Shown: positions 35,539-43,456 of the stretch, piece by piece
Position numbering within the stretch: the stretch's first letter is position 1
Layout of the letters: every line of letters starts with the position of its first letter
Assembly: GCF_016234775.1 (NCBI RefSeq)
Contig: NZ_JACRAH010000003.1
Location: 92,761 to 156,760, forward strand
Length of the DNA: 64,000 nt
Direction of reading: 5' to 3'
From: Aquabacterium sp.
GTDB taxonomy: Bacteria > Pseudomonadota > Gammaproteobacteria > Burkholderiales > Burkholderiaceae_C
Translations under genes and position numbers: made by a program
The notes under the pieces: model-generated
The model's database searches: none
Seen by the model: the letters and a program-made list of their open reading frames with translations, nothing else
What the model was told of the DNA's origin: nothing

Positions 35539-37398
35539 TCAGGCAGCCAGACGCTGTTCCAGCTTCGCCTTGGTGGCGGGCATGGCGGCAGGCAGGTTGT
35601 AGGCCAGTTGCGCGAACAGTTCGTCGTGCAGCTTGAGTTCTTGTGCCCAGGCAGCCTTGTCGATGCCGATGACCGACTGGAACTGATCCTTCGTGAAGTT
35701 CAGGCCATTCCAGTTGATGTCTTCGTAGTTGGGGCTCGTGCCGAACGCGTTTTCCACGCCATTGGCCTTGCCTTCCAGGCGGCCGACCATCCACTCCAGC
35801 ACGCGCATGTTTTCGCTGTAGCCAGGCCACACGAACTTGCCGTCAGCGCCCTTGCGGAACCAGTTGACACAGTAGACCTTGGGCAGTGCGTGACCAGCAG
35901 CCTGCAGCTTGGCGCCCAGGTCCAGCCAGTGCTGGAAGTAGTCGCTCATGTTGTAGCCCATGAAGGGCAGCATGGCGAACGGATCGCGGCGCACCACACC
36001 CTGCTGGCCGAAAGCAGCAGCGGTGGTTTCCGAACCCATGGTGGCGGCCATGTAGACGCCTTCGGTCCAGTCACGGGCTTCGGTCACCAGCGGCACGGTG
36101 GTCGAGCGACGGCCACCGAAGATGAAGGCGTCGATCGCCACACCAGCGGGGTTGTCCCACTCGCTGTCCAGCGCGGGGTTGTTGGTGGCAGCCACGGTGA
36201 AGCGGGCGTTGGGGTGCGCAGCCTTGGCGCCCTTTTCCTTGGCGATCTGAGGCGTCCAGTCGTTGCCTTGCCAGTCGATCAGGTGAGCAGGCAGCTCGTC
36301 CGTCATCGATTCCCACCACACGTCGCCGTCGTCTGTCAGGGCCACGTTCGTGAAGATCACGTCACGGTCCAGCGACTTCATGCAGTTGAAGTTGGTCAGG
36401 GTGTTGGTGCCAGGGGCCACGCCGAAGTAACCGGCTTCAGGGTTGATGGCGTACAGCTTGCCGTCGGCAGCAGGCTTGATCCAGGCGATGTCGTCACCGA
36501 TGGTGGTGACCTTCCAGCCGTTGTAGCCTTCTGGCGGGATCAGCATGGAGAAGTTGGTCTTGCCGCAGGCCGAGGGGAACGCAGCAGCGACGTGGTACTT
36601 CTTGCCTTCAGGATTGGTCACGCCCAGCAGCAGCATGTGCTCGGCCAGCCAACCTTGGGCACGGCCCATGGTGGAAGCGATACGCAGGGCGAAGCACTTC
36701 TTGCCCAGCAGCGCGTTGCCGCCGTAGCCCGAACCATACGACCAGATTTCGCGGGTCGTGGGGTAGTGAACGATGTACTTGGTGTCAGGGTTGCAAGGCC
36801 ATGCCACGTCCTTCTGACCTTCAGCCAGAGGCGCACCCACGGTGTGCACGCAAGGCACGAATTCGCCATCCGTGCCCAGCACGTCGATCACGCCCTTGCC
36901 CATGCGGGTCATGAGCTTCATGTTGACGGCCACGTAGGCGCTGTCAGAGAGTTCAACGCCGATGTGGGCGATGTTGGAGCCCAGAGGGCCCATCGAGAAC
37001 GGCACGACATACATCGTGCGGCCCTTCATGGCGCCCTTGAACAGCGCTTGCTCGCCGGTTTGCAGCTTGGCGCGCATTTCAGCGGGGTCACACCAGTTGT
37101 TGGTGGGGCCGGCGTCTTCCTTGCGGTCAGAGCAGATGTAGGTGCGGTCTTCCACGCGGGCCACGTCGGACGGGTGGGTCCAGGCCAGGTAGCTGTTGGG
37201 GCGCAGCTCAGGGTTGAGCTTCTTGAACGAGCCGGCAGCCACCAGTTGGGCGCACAGGCGGTCGTACTCTTCGGTGCTGCCATCGCACCAGTAGATGTCC
37301 TTGGGCTGAAGCAGCGCGGCCATCTCGGCCACCCAGGCGATCAGCTTGGTGTTTTTGACGTAGGCAGGTGCATTCACCTGTGCAGTTGCAGTCGTCAT
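35539..37398 (-). CDS. pckG: Phosphoenolpyruvate carboxykinase (GTP)
   Basis: A 619-residue GTP-dependent PEPCK that converts oxaloacetate to PEP in gluconeogenesis. The P-loop with the reactive cysteine is [13 protein letters not shown], the second metal/nucleotide motif is GDDIAWIKP, and the substrate region includes [18 protein letters not shown]. Length matches the GTP class (about 600-620) rather than the ATP class (about 530). ATG 37398 has TGGAG eight bases upstream; a longer frame from 37449 is rejected. It is monocistronic, with its own terminator. A GTP-type enzyme is normal for this order. Confidence 0.95.
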   Translation of the reverse strand: MTTATAQVNAPAYVKNTKLIAWVAEMAALLQPKDIYWCDGSTEEYDRLCAQLVAAGSFKKLNPELRPNSYLAWTHPSDVARVEDRTYICSDRKEDAGPTNNWCDPAEMRAKLQTGEQALFKGAMKGRTMYVVPFSMGPLGSNIAHIGVELSDSAYVAVNMKLMTRMGKGVIDVLGTDGEFVPCVHTVGAPLAEGQKDVAWPCNPDTKYIVHYPTTREIWSYGSGYGGNALLGKKCFALRIASTMGRAQGWLAEHMLLLGVTNPEGKKYHVAAAFPSACGKTNFSMLIPPEGYNGWKVTTIGDDIAWIKPAADGKLYAINPEAGYFGVAPGTNTLTNFNCMKSLDRDVIFTNVALTDDGDVWWESMTDELPAHLIDWQGNDWTPQIAKEKGAKAAHPNARFTVAATNNPALDSEWDNPAGVAIDAFIFGGRRSTTVPLVTEARDWTEGVYMAATMGSETTAAAFGQQGVVRRDPFAMLPFMGYNMSDYFQHWLDLGAKLQAAGHALPKVYCVNWFRKGADGKFVWPGYSENMRVLEWMVGRLEGKANGVENAFGTSPNYEDINWNGLNFTKDQFQSVIGIDKAAWAQELKLHDELFAQLAYNLPAAMPATKAKLEQRLAA

Positions 37399-37449
37399 GA
37401 GTAGTAGCTCCAGAAAGTAAAAAACAGGGTCTCGGCAGCGCCAACACAA

Positions 37450-37762
37450 GCATGATTCACCTTAAGAATCAACAACTTATGACGCTATCGACACCCCGCT
37501 ATCGTTGTGACGCCTGACCCTTGTGAGGCCGCAGATCCGTGACAGTGGAACCGCGTAGTTTAGTCCACTCGGCAAGCTTTGAGTTCCCCCCTCGGCCGGG
37601 GGGGCGGAGACACCCTGAGGTCTCAGGGTGAGACTTGAGTCACGAAGCCCCGATGTTTTTGTATCCTGATACATATTCCGACACACCTTTGAGGGTGTTC
37701 GGCATTGCCACAGGCACACTGGTCGGCTTGACCGATTTGCCACATTTTTCACACTTTTCACC
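37450..37762. promoter_or_regulatory. 313-base divergent region between pckG and the Tup/Mod-like operon, with palindromes
   Basis: No gene is seen. It contains CACCCTGAG/CTCAGGGTG, a perfect 9-bp inverted repeat with a 2-base centre (37611-37630); TGTATC/GATACA, a 6-bp repeat with a CT centre (37660-37673); and TGATTC/GAATCA (37453-37471) on the pckG side. The middle two lie 90-150 bases before the ABC operon and are operator candidates. They do not match the E. coli ModE site as I know it. Confidence 0.45.
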
Positions 37763-38563
37763 ATGCATGTGCCGGCCCGTCGTCCTTTTCTGCTGCTGAG
37801 CCTTGGCGGCGCGCTGTGCGCATCAGGCATGCCCGCCTCGTGGGCGCGCGAACGCGTGGCCGCACGCGCAGAGAGCCCTCTGGTTGGCGTAGATCCCGTG
37901 CTGGTAGATTCCGGGCTGACCAAGCGCTGGCAAGCGGCCATGAAGCAGGACATGGGCTGGATGGCCCGCTGGTCAACGCTGGACTCTGGCGAGATCCTGA
38001 CTCAACTCGAACAAGGCCTGATAGATGCGGGCTTGTTCCTCAGTCACCCCCGCGCAGACGAACTGGACAAGCAGGGACTCATCTACAACCGCCAGGCGGT
38101 CGCTGTCACGGACGTGCTGCTGCTGGGGCCCCAGGATGACCTGGCCGGCATCAGCCATGAAGCCGACCCAGGCCGCGCGCTGGCACAGGTTCTGGCCGCG
38201 GCCGGCGCAGGCGCGGCCCGCTGGGCGCCGCCCCTGCAGGGCTCGGCCCTCGCCGCGCTGGCTGATCAGCTGACGCGCGGCCTGGCCTCCAAGGGCCTGC
38301 CGATCAGCGCCAAACCCACCACCACCCAGGCCCCGGCCTACCGCCTGATGACCCGCGCGCAATGGCTCAAGGCCGGTGCACGAGGCGAAAAGCTCAAAGT
38401 GTGGCTGTCAGACAAACCCGGCCTGAGCCTGCAAGCCCAGATCGCCTGCTCGTTCCGCGCCCGACACGCTGGCGCCAAGCTGCTGGTGAGTTGGTTGCAG
38501 TGGCCCCTGGCGCAAAGCGCCGTCAAAGCCTCGCGCCCCGCGTGGCGCCCTATCAAGGAGTGA
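37763..38563 (+). CDS. Tungstate/molybdate-type ABC substrate-binding protein, divergent (TupA/ModA-like)
   Basis: A 266-residue exported protein (signal MHVPARRPFLLLSLGGALCASGMPASWA, with an RR pair). The order of elements follows TupA: LVDSGLTKRW corresponds to TupA's TTTS..DSGL region but lacks the TTTS oxyanion ligands, LEQGLIDAGLFLSHPRADELDKQG corresponds to the ADVLLVHAP segment, and VLLLGPQDDLAGIS to VIVGPKDDPAGI. The TupA SRGDDSGTH ligand loop is absent; WAPPLQGSALAAL stands in its place. The permease follows 7 bases on. It may bind another ligand or none. No ribosome-binding site is obvious. Confidence 0.7.
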   Translation: MHVPARRPFLLLSLGGALCASGMPASWARERVAARAESPLVGVDPVLVDSGLTKRWQAAMKQDMGWMARWSTLDSGEILTQLEQGLIDAGLFLSHPRADELDKQGLIYNRQAVAVTDVLLLGPQDDLAGISHEADPGRALAQVLAAAGAGAARWAPPLQGSALAALADQLTRGLASKGLPISAKPTTTQAPAYRLMTRAQWLKAGARGEKLKVWLSDKPGLSLQAQIACSFRARHAGAKLLVSWLQWPLAQSAVKASRPAWRPIKE

Positions 38564-38570
38564 AGGCACC

Positions 38571-39302
38571 ATGTCCGCATTTGAAATGGAAGCCCTGACG
38601 CTGAGCCTGCAGGTGGCCCTCATCACCCTGATGATTTCCACGCCGCTGGCCCTGGTACTGGCCACGGTGATGGCCCGCACTCACTGGCGCGGCAAGCTGG
38701 TGCTCGACACGCTGATCCTGCTGCCCATGGGGCTGCCTCCGGCCGTGATCGGCTTTGGCCTGCTCATGAGCCTGGGAGGCGACGGCTCCATCGGCAACTG
38801 GCTGCATGACCTGACCGGATTCAGTCTGAGCTTCTACCCGGCCGGCGCCATCATCGCAGCGTGCCTCATGACGGTTCCGCTCATGGTGCGCATCCTGCGA
38901 CCGGCTTTTGAGGCCACCGACCCGATGCTGCTGCCTGTCGCCCGCACGCTGGGCGCCTCGCGCTGGCAGGGCTGGTGGTCCATCACCCTGCCGCTGATCT
39001 GGCCGGCTGTGGCCTCCGCCATGGCCTTGGGGCTGACTGTCGCCTGGGGCGAGTCCGGCGCCACCCTCGTACTGGCCGCCGCACTGCGTCCGCATCACGT
39101 GGGCGACACCACGGCACCCGTGGCCCTGGTGCAGGCCTTGCTTAACCAACAGGACGGCGAAGACGCGGCCTGGCGTCTGGCCCTGATCTCACTGTGCATC
39201 GCCATGGCCGCCGTCGTGATCAGCGAGTGGGGGCGTCAACGCTGGCGTCGTCGCTGGCAGGCTCGCCTGCGCCCCGTTGGCCTGCCTGCCCAATCCACAT
39301 GA
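38571..39302 (+). CDS. ModB/TupB-like ABC transporter permease
   Basis: A 243-residue inner-membrane permease with about five membrane helices. The cytoplasmic coupling loop ARTLGASRWQGWWSITLPLIWP matches the EAA motif, with the conserved glycine and the ITLP end. LILLPMGLPPAVIGFGLLM is the ModB-type helix 3. It lies 7 bases after the binding protein and its stop overlaps the ATPase start by four bases (ATGA). The permease keeps the family's key features, unlike its two partners. Confidence 0.85.
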   Translation: MSAFEMEALTLSLQVALITLMISTPLALVLATVMARTHWRGKLVLDTLILLPMGLPPAVIGFGLLMSLGGDGSIGNWLHDLTGFSLSFYPAGAIIAACLMTVPLMVRILRPAFEATDPMLLPVARTLGASRWQGWWSITLPLIWPAVASAMALGLTVAWGESGATLVLAAALRPHHVGDTTAPVALVQALLNQQDGEDAAWRLALISLCIAMAAVVISEWGRQRWRRRWQARLRPVGLPAQST

Positions 39303-40456
39303 TCGATCAAACGCTTCCCCGCCCCCTCAGTGTCGAGCTCAAGCTCCAGCATCCCGGGCTCGATATCCGCGCCCAGTTTCGTGTCCTGCCCGGTCGCGTG
39401 TGCGCCCTGGTGGGCCGCAGCGGTTCGGGCAAAAGCGCGCTGCTGAAAGCCACTGCTGGCCTGGCGCCTGCGCGCGGGGGCCGCATTGCCATTGGCAACG
39501 AGGCGCTGTATGACTCAGCCAGCCGCATCAACAAGCCACCGCACGAACGTCGATTGACCTGGCTGGATGGGCGAACCCACCTGTTTCCGCACCTCAACGT
39601 CAAGGCCAACCTGGAGTACGGTCTCAAAGGACGGGGCCTGCGCCGCACCAAGCCGCCCGCGTTCGATCAGATCGTCAACTGGCTGGACCTGGCCTCCCTG
39701 CTGTCGCGCAAGCCGGAAGGGCTCACCATCAGTCAGCGCGTCAAGGTCGCACTGGCGCGGGCACTGATATCGGGCCCGAACGCCTTGCTGCTGGATGACC
39801 CGCTGGGTGACGTCCCGGCGCACGAGCAAGAAGCCTTGCTGGATTTGCTGGCCGAGTTGCCCTCGCGCTTTCAACTGCCCATCGTGCTGGTCAGCCCGCG
39901 CATGAACGAGGTCATCCGCCTGGCCGATGAGGTGGTGATCCTGCACGAGGGACGCATGGCCAGTGCCGGCCCGGCTGCGCAAATTCTGTCGGATGTGTCC
40001 TTGTCGACCTTCCTCGAAGGCGTGCATGCGGGCAGCGTGCTCGAAGGCGAGGTCAAGCGCCACGATATCGAATGGCTGCTCAGCGAGGTCGATGTGTCGG
40101 GGCAACGCGTGACCGTGCCTGCCATGCTGCACGGCGTGGGCAGCAAGGTACGGCTGAAGGTCAGAGCCAGAGACATCACCCTGCACCGTGCCGTGCCCGG
40201 CGACACCAGTTGCAGCAACCACCTGCGGGGCCGCATCACGCAGATCATGCTGGCAGGAGAGCATGGCACCTATGGCGCTGTGGGCATCGAGCTTGATCGC
40301 GCACTCGACGCTGCTGACAGCATGCAAGTCAAGACGGGCTCACCACTGTGGGCCATGCTCACACGCAAATCCATTCAGAAGATGGGCTGGGCACCCGGGC
40401 AACCCGTGGTGGTGGGCTTCAAAGCCATGGCCACCACCGTGTCGGCTTGGCGCTGA
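39299..40456 (+). CDS. ModC-like ABC ATPase lacking most catalytic motifs, with TOBE domain
   Basis: A 385-residue ATPase subunit aligned over its full length with ModC. Walker A is intact (GRSGSGKS, about 38-45). Every later ATPase motif departs from the norm. The Q-loop (VFQ.ARLFPH in E. coli ModC) is WLDGRTHLFPH, so the glutamine is lost. The LSGGE/Q signature is LTISQ. Walker B is LLLDDP instead of LLLDEP, losing the catalytic glutamate. The D-loop SLD is DVP, and the switch histidine in VSH is VSP. The C-terminal 140 residues look like a TOBE/Mop oxyanion-binding domain. It probably binds nucleotide but hydrolyses poorly or not at all. Frame and length are intact, so this is not a simple pseudogene. 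Confidence 0.85.
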   Translation: MIDQTLPRPLSVELKLQHPGLDIRAQFRVLPGRVCALVGRSGSGKSALLKATAGLAPARGGRIAIGNEALYDSASRINKPPHERRLTWLDGRTHLFPHLNVKANLEYGLKGRGLRRTKPPAFDQIVNWLDLASLLSRKPEGLTISQRVKVALARALISGPNALLLDDPLGDVPAHEQEALLDLLAELPSRFQLPIVLVSPRMNEVIRLADEVVILHEGRMASAGPAAQILSDVSLSTFLEGVHAGSVLEGEVKRHDIEWLLSEVDVSGQRVTVPAMLHGVGSKVRLKVRARDITLHRAVPGDTSCSNHLRGRITQIMLAGEHGTYGAVGIELDRALDAADSMQVKTGSPLWAMLTRKSIQKMGWAPGQPVVVGFKAMATTVSAWR

Positions 40457-40507
40457 CAAGGTGATCCGGCTGGGGGCATACTGGCGCACTCTTTGAAGCG
40501 CTCAGCC

Positions 40508-41116
40508 ATGCCCAGCCTCCTGCCCCGTCAATTGCTGTCGATCAACGTCGCGCAAGCCAGCCCGATCACCATCGAAGGCCGCCAGATCATGACGGCCATT
40601 CGCAAACGCGCAGTGAGCTCACTGGCCGAACCGCATCGCATTGTGGTCAAGCCACTGGGCCTGGAGGGCGATGACCAGGCCGACCTGACCGTGCACGGCG
40701 GCCTGAGCAAGGCGGTGTACGCCTACCCGCACGAGCACTATGCTTTCTGGCAGACGGTGCGCGCCCAGGCCAATGCGCAGGCGTGGGGCGATGCCATGCC
40801 GCACGGCATGCTGGGCGAAAACCTCACGCTCACCGGCCTGCTTGAAGGCGATGTGTATGTGGGCGACATCCTGCAGTTCACCGACTGCAGCCTGGCCATC
40901 AGCGAGCCACGCCGGCCCTGCTACAAGTTCCAGGCTGTCATGGGCTTCAAGCAATCGGTCAAGATGATGGCCCAATCGGGCTACTGCGGCTTCTACCTCA
41001 CGGTCAGGCAGCCCGGCTCGATCGCCGCAGGTGAGTCATATGAACTCATCCCCGGCCCCCGCGAAGTCAGCATCGCCGAGTTGTTCAAAGCCAAGATGCA
41101 CCGCCACATCGATTGA
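40508..41116 (+). CDS. MOSC domain protein (YiiM-like)
   Basis: A 202-residue MOSC-domain protein, the family related to the molybdenum cofactor sulfurase C-terminus. Visible motifs are GLEGDDQADLTVHGG, the core signature; HGMLGENLTLTGL; VGDILQFTDCSLAISEPRRPC with the conserved cysteine; and a C-terminal GYCGFYLTV segment as in YiiM. Stand-alone MOSC proteins transfer sulfur or act with a molybdenum-cofactor reductase (YcbX/YiiM N-hydroxylated-compound reduction). It lies 51 bases after the Mod-like ATPase in the same direction, a functional hint that the importer concerns Mo or W. A TTG five codons earlier is an alternative start. Confidence 0.9.
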   Translation: MPSLLPRQLLSINVAQASPITIEGRQIMTAIRKRAVSSLAEPHRIVVKPLGLEGDDQADLTVHGGLSKAVYAYPHEHYAFWQTVRAQANAQAWGDAMPHGMLGENLTLTGLLEGDVYVGDILQFTDCSLAISEPRRPCYKFQAVMGFKQSVKMMAQSGYCGFYLTVRQPGSIAAGESYELIPGPREVSIAELFKAKMHRHID

Positions 41117-41139
41117 ATCCAGCCAGACAGGAGCCCGCC

Positions 41140-41772
41140 ATGACCAGTGAACGCCACGTGATCCTTCACCACGCCCCGCAGACGCGCTCGCGAGGCGTCA
41201 TGACCTTGCTGGAGGAACTGGGAGCGGACTACGAGCTGCACGTGCTGAACCTGAAAGCCGGGGAACAACGCCAACCCGCCTACCTGGCCATCAACCCCAT
41301 GGGCAAGGTCCCGGCGCTGCAACATCAAGGCGCACTGATCACAGAACAAGGCGCCATCTACATCTACCTGGCCGATCTGTACGCCGACAAAGGCCTGGCG
41401 CCGCAAATGGGTGATCCCTTGCGCGGTCCCTACCTGCGCTGGCTCGTGTTCTATGGCTCTTCGTTCGAACCTGCCGTGGTGGACCGCGCCATGAAGCGCG
41501 AACCTGCGCCGCCCTCCACCAGCCCTTATGGCGACTTCGACACCATGCTGTCCACGCTCACCGATCAACTGGCCAAAGGCCCTTATCTGCTGGGTGAGCG
41601 CTTCAGCGCTGCCGATGTGCTCTGGGGCACTGCTCTGGCCTGGACCACCCACTTCGGCCTGGTGCCCTTGACGCCTGCGATTCAGGCCTACATCGAGCGC
41701 ATCACCACACGGCCCGCGGCCTCTCGCGCCTCGGCCATCGACGACGAGCTGATCACCAGACAGGCGGCCTGA
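41140..41772 (+). CDS. Glutathione S-transferase family protein
   Basis: A 210-residue GST. The N-terminal thioredoxin-like domain is HVILHHAPQTRSRGVMTLLEELGADYELHVLN, the glutathione-site loop is INPMGKVPALQHQGALITEQGAIYIYL, and the C-domain has ERFSAADVLWG. CAGGAG precedes the ATG. It is the fifth gene of the likely importer-MOSC operon, 23 bases after MOSC and 1 base before the SRPBCC gene. Confidence 0.9.
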   Translation: MTSERHVILHHAPQTRSRGVMTLLEELGADYELHVLNLKAGEQRQPAYLAINPMGKVPALQHQGALITEQGAIYIYLADLYADKGLAPQMGDPLRGPYLRWLVFYGSSFEPAVVDRAMKREPAPPSTSPYGDFDTMLSTLTDQLAKGPYLLGERFSAADVLWGTALAWTTHFGLVPLTPAIQAYIERITTRPAASRASAIDDELITRQAA

Positions 41773-41773
41773 C

Positions 41774-42163
41774 ATGCGCACGCTCACCCTCACCGTGGAC
41801 ATCAACGTCGAACCTGACGCCGTCATGGCTTATGCGTCCGACCCTCGCCACCTGCCCGAGTGGGCGCCGGGCTTTGCCCGCAGCGTGACACCCGATGGCG
41901 ACGAGTGGCTGGTGCAGATGAACGAGGGCCTGGTGCGCCTGTGGTTCACGCCCGCCAACGCCGACGGCATCCTGGACCACGTCGTGCGCCTGCCCAATGG
42001 CGAGGAGGTGATGAACACCATGCGGGTGGTGTCAAAAGGCTGTGGCAGCGAGGTGTCGTTCCTGCTGCATCAACGCCCCGGCATGAGCGAAGCGCAATTC
42101 GCAGAAGACGCGGCCCTTGTGCAAGCCGACCTGCAGCGGCTCAAGACCCTGCTGGACGACTGA
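41774..42163 (+). CDS. SRPBCC family protein
   Basis: A 129-residue protein of the START/Bet v1-like ligand-binding superfamily. It starts with the typical strand-helix MRTLTLTVDINVEPDAVMAYASDPRHLPEWAPGFARSV and ends in a long helix (AQFAEDAALVQADLQRLKTLL). A catalytic function cannot be predicted; the family includes polyketide-cyclase-like and lipid-binding proteins. It begins one base after the GST stop and is the last gene of the operon. Convergent with the 108-residue gene, their ends abutting. Confidence 0.82.
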   Translation: MRTLTLTVDINVEPDAVMAYASDPRHLPEWAPGFARSVTPDGDEWLVQMNEGLVRLWFTPANADGILDHVVRLPNGEEVMNTMRVVSKGCGSEVSFLLHQRPGMSEAQFAEDAALVQADLQRLKTLLDD

Positions 42164-42490
42164 TCAGTCCTCGTCATCCCAGCGTTTGAGGTTGAGCTTG
42201 AGCCCATCAAGCCACTTGCGCACTTCGGCGCTCGATGACAAGGTCTGCTTGAGCCATTCAGGCCGTTGACTGGGCCGCTTGGCCAAGCTCACCGCCAGCG
42301 CGGGTTTCTCGTCGGGCGCCGACACGCTCAACTCGATCACAGGCAAGCCTTTCCACTCGAAGCGAATCGGCGCGCCCGTACCCTTTTCAGATAAAGGCTT
42401 GAGCTCACGCAGATCGCGCCGCAGCTTGACCAAGGCTTCGTCGGCCTTGAATGGTGGCAAGGCAAAGAAGTCGGACAGTTCTTCGCTCAT
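42164..42490 (-). CDS. Hypothetical protein coupled to the 5'-nucleotidase
   Basis: A 108-residue basic/acidic mixed protein (MSEELSDFFALPPFKADEALVKLRRDLRELKPLSEKG...KRWDDED). The start overlaps the nucleotidase stop by four bases (ATGA), so the two are translationally coupled. The middle looks like a small beta sheet (IRFEWKGLPVIELSVSAP) followed by helices. No signal peptide and no family recognised. Confidence 0.7.
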   Translation of the reverse strand: MSEELSDFFALPPFKADEALVKLRRDLRELKPLSEKGTGAPIRFEWKGLPVIELSVSAPDEKPALAVSLAKRPSQRPEWLKQTLSSSAEVRKWLDGLKLNLKRWDDED

Positions 42491-43407
42491 GGCTTGTCTC
42501 CTGCATTGACGATGCCGGCAGCCACATGCCCCGAAGGCACATGTGGCGCGGCGTTTTCCACGTGGCCCGTCTGGTCATCGAAGAAAAAATCGGGCTCGAA
42601 CTCGCGCAGGAACTCGCCTTTGGGCAGCCCCCCCAGGAACAAGGCTTCATGCACCTCGATGCCCCAGTCCATCAGCGTGCGGATGGCGCGTTCATGCGCA
42701 GGGGCGCCACGCGCGGTGACCAGGGCTGTGCGAATGCGCATGGCATCTTCACCGTGTGCCGGGTCATGCTGCTGCAAGTCATGCAGGGCCATCAACAAAG
42801 GCTTGAAGGGCCCATCGGGCAGCGGCTGATCGGCCATGGCCACTTCATGCGCCTGAAAAGCGTTGAGCCCGCCCTTTTGAAAGACACGTTCGGCCTCATC
42901 CGAGAAGAGCACCGCGTCACCGTCGAAGGCGATGCGCACTTCGTTTGGATGCGCCTCTCCGGCCCGCGCCGCATGCGGCAACACCCGCGCCGCCGGCACG
43001 CCCGCCCCCAAAGCCGAGCGCACATCATTTTCGTTGGCCGACAGGAAGAGATGCGCCTGCAGGGGCTTGAGATAACGCCAGGGGCTCTGCCCACGCGTGA
43101 ACACGCCACGCTCGATGGGCAGGCCATAGTGCTTGGCTGATCTGAACACCCGCATGCCTGAAACAGGGTCGTTGCGAGACAGGATCACCACCTCGACACG
43201 GGCCTTCTCCGGCGTATTGAAGGCCAGCAGTTTGCGCACCAGCGAGAAGGCCACGCCCGGCTTGGCCGGCTCATCAACCTTGTCCAGTTGCAGCTTCATG
43301 TAGGCGCGGTCGTCCACACCTTCAAACAAGCGGTTTTCTTCTTCGAAATCGAACAACGCGCGCGACGAAATCGCGACGACCAATCGCCCGGACAGGCTGG
43401 CAGCCAT
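42487..43407 (-). CDS. 5'-nucleotidase (cytosolic NT5C1-like family)
   Basis: A 306-residue protein of the bacterial/eukaryotic cytosolic 5'-nucleotidase family (PF06189), which dephosphorylates nucleoside monophosphates. The N-terminal VVAISSRALFDFEEENRLF corresponds to the family start, with VVILSRNDPVSGMRVFRS next, VRIAFDGDAVLFSDEAERVF as the HAD-like metal site, and FFFDDQTGHVENA as the last acidic motif. ATG 43407 has AAGGGG seven bases upstream; a GTG at 43434 has no such site. That ribosome-binding site lies in the 3' arm of the terminator hairpin of the preceding S8 gene. Confidence 0.87.
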   Translation of the reverse strand: MAASLSGRLVVAISSRALFDFEEENRLFEGVDDRAYMKLQLDKVDEPAKPGVAFSLVRKLLAFNTPEKARVEVVILSRNDPVSGMRVFRSAKHYGLPIERGVFTRGQSPWRYLKPLQAHLFLSANENDVRSALGAGVPAARVLPHAARAGEAHPNEVRIAFDGDAVLFSDEAERVFQKGGLNAFQAHEVAMADQPLPDGPFKPLLMALHDLQQHDPAHGEDAMRIRTALVTARGAPAHERAIRTLMDWGIEVHEALFLGGLPKGEFLREFEPDFFFDDQTGHVENAAPHVPSGHVAAGIVNAGDKP

Positions 43408-43441
43408 AAAAAAGCCCCTTGGCTGTAAGTGCACAAGGGGC
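43407..43441 (-). terminator. Terminator of the S8 protease gene that also covers the nucleotidase RBS
   Basis: On the minus strand GCCCCTTG pairs with CAAGGGGC and is followed by six T residues that run directly into the nucleotidase ATG. The AAGGGG of the 3' arm is also the nucleotidase ribosome-binding site. Confidence 0.75.
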
Positions 43442-43456
43442 CTAGTTTATGCCGCA

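Noticed and set aside
35608..37404. 598-codon open frame opposite pckG
   Set aside because: Composition is His/Val/Gly-rich and lacks domains; pckG on the other strand is unambiguous.
37450..37762. Molybdenum-cofactor riboswitch upstream of the importer
   Set aside because: No conserved multi-stem riboswitch layout could be traced; only two simple palindromes are seen.
39299..40456. Calling the Mod-like ATPase a pseudogene
   Set aside because: The frame is intact at full length, overlaps the permease gene as a tight operon, and keeps Walker A and the C-terminal domain; divergence looks selective rather than random.
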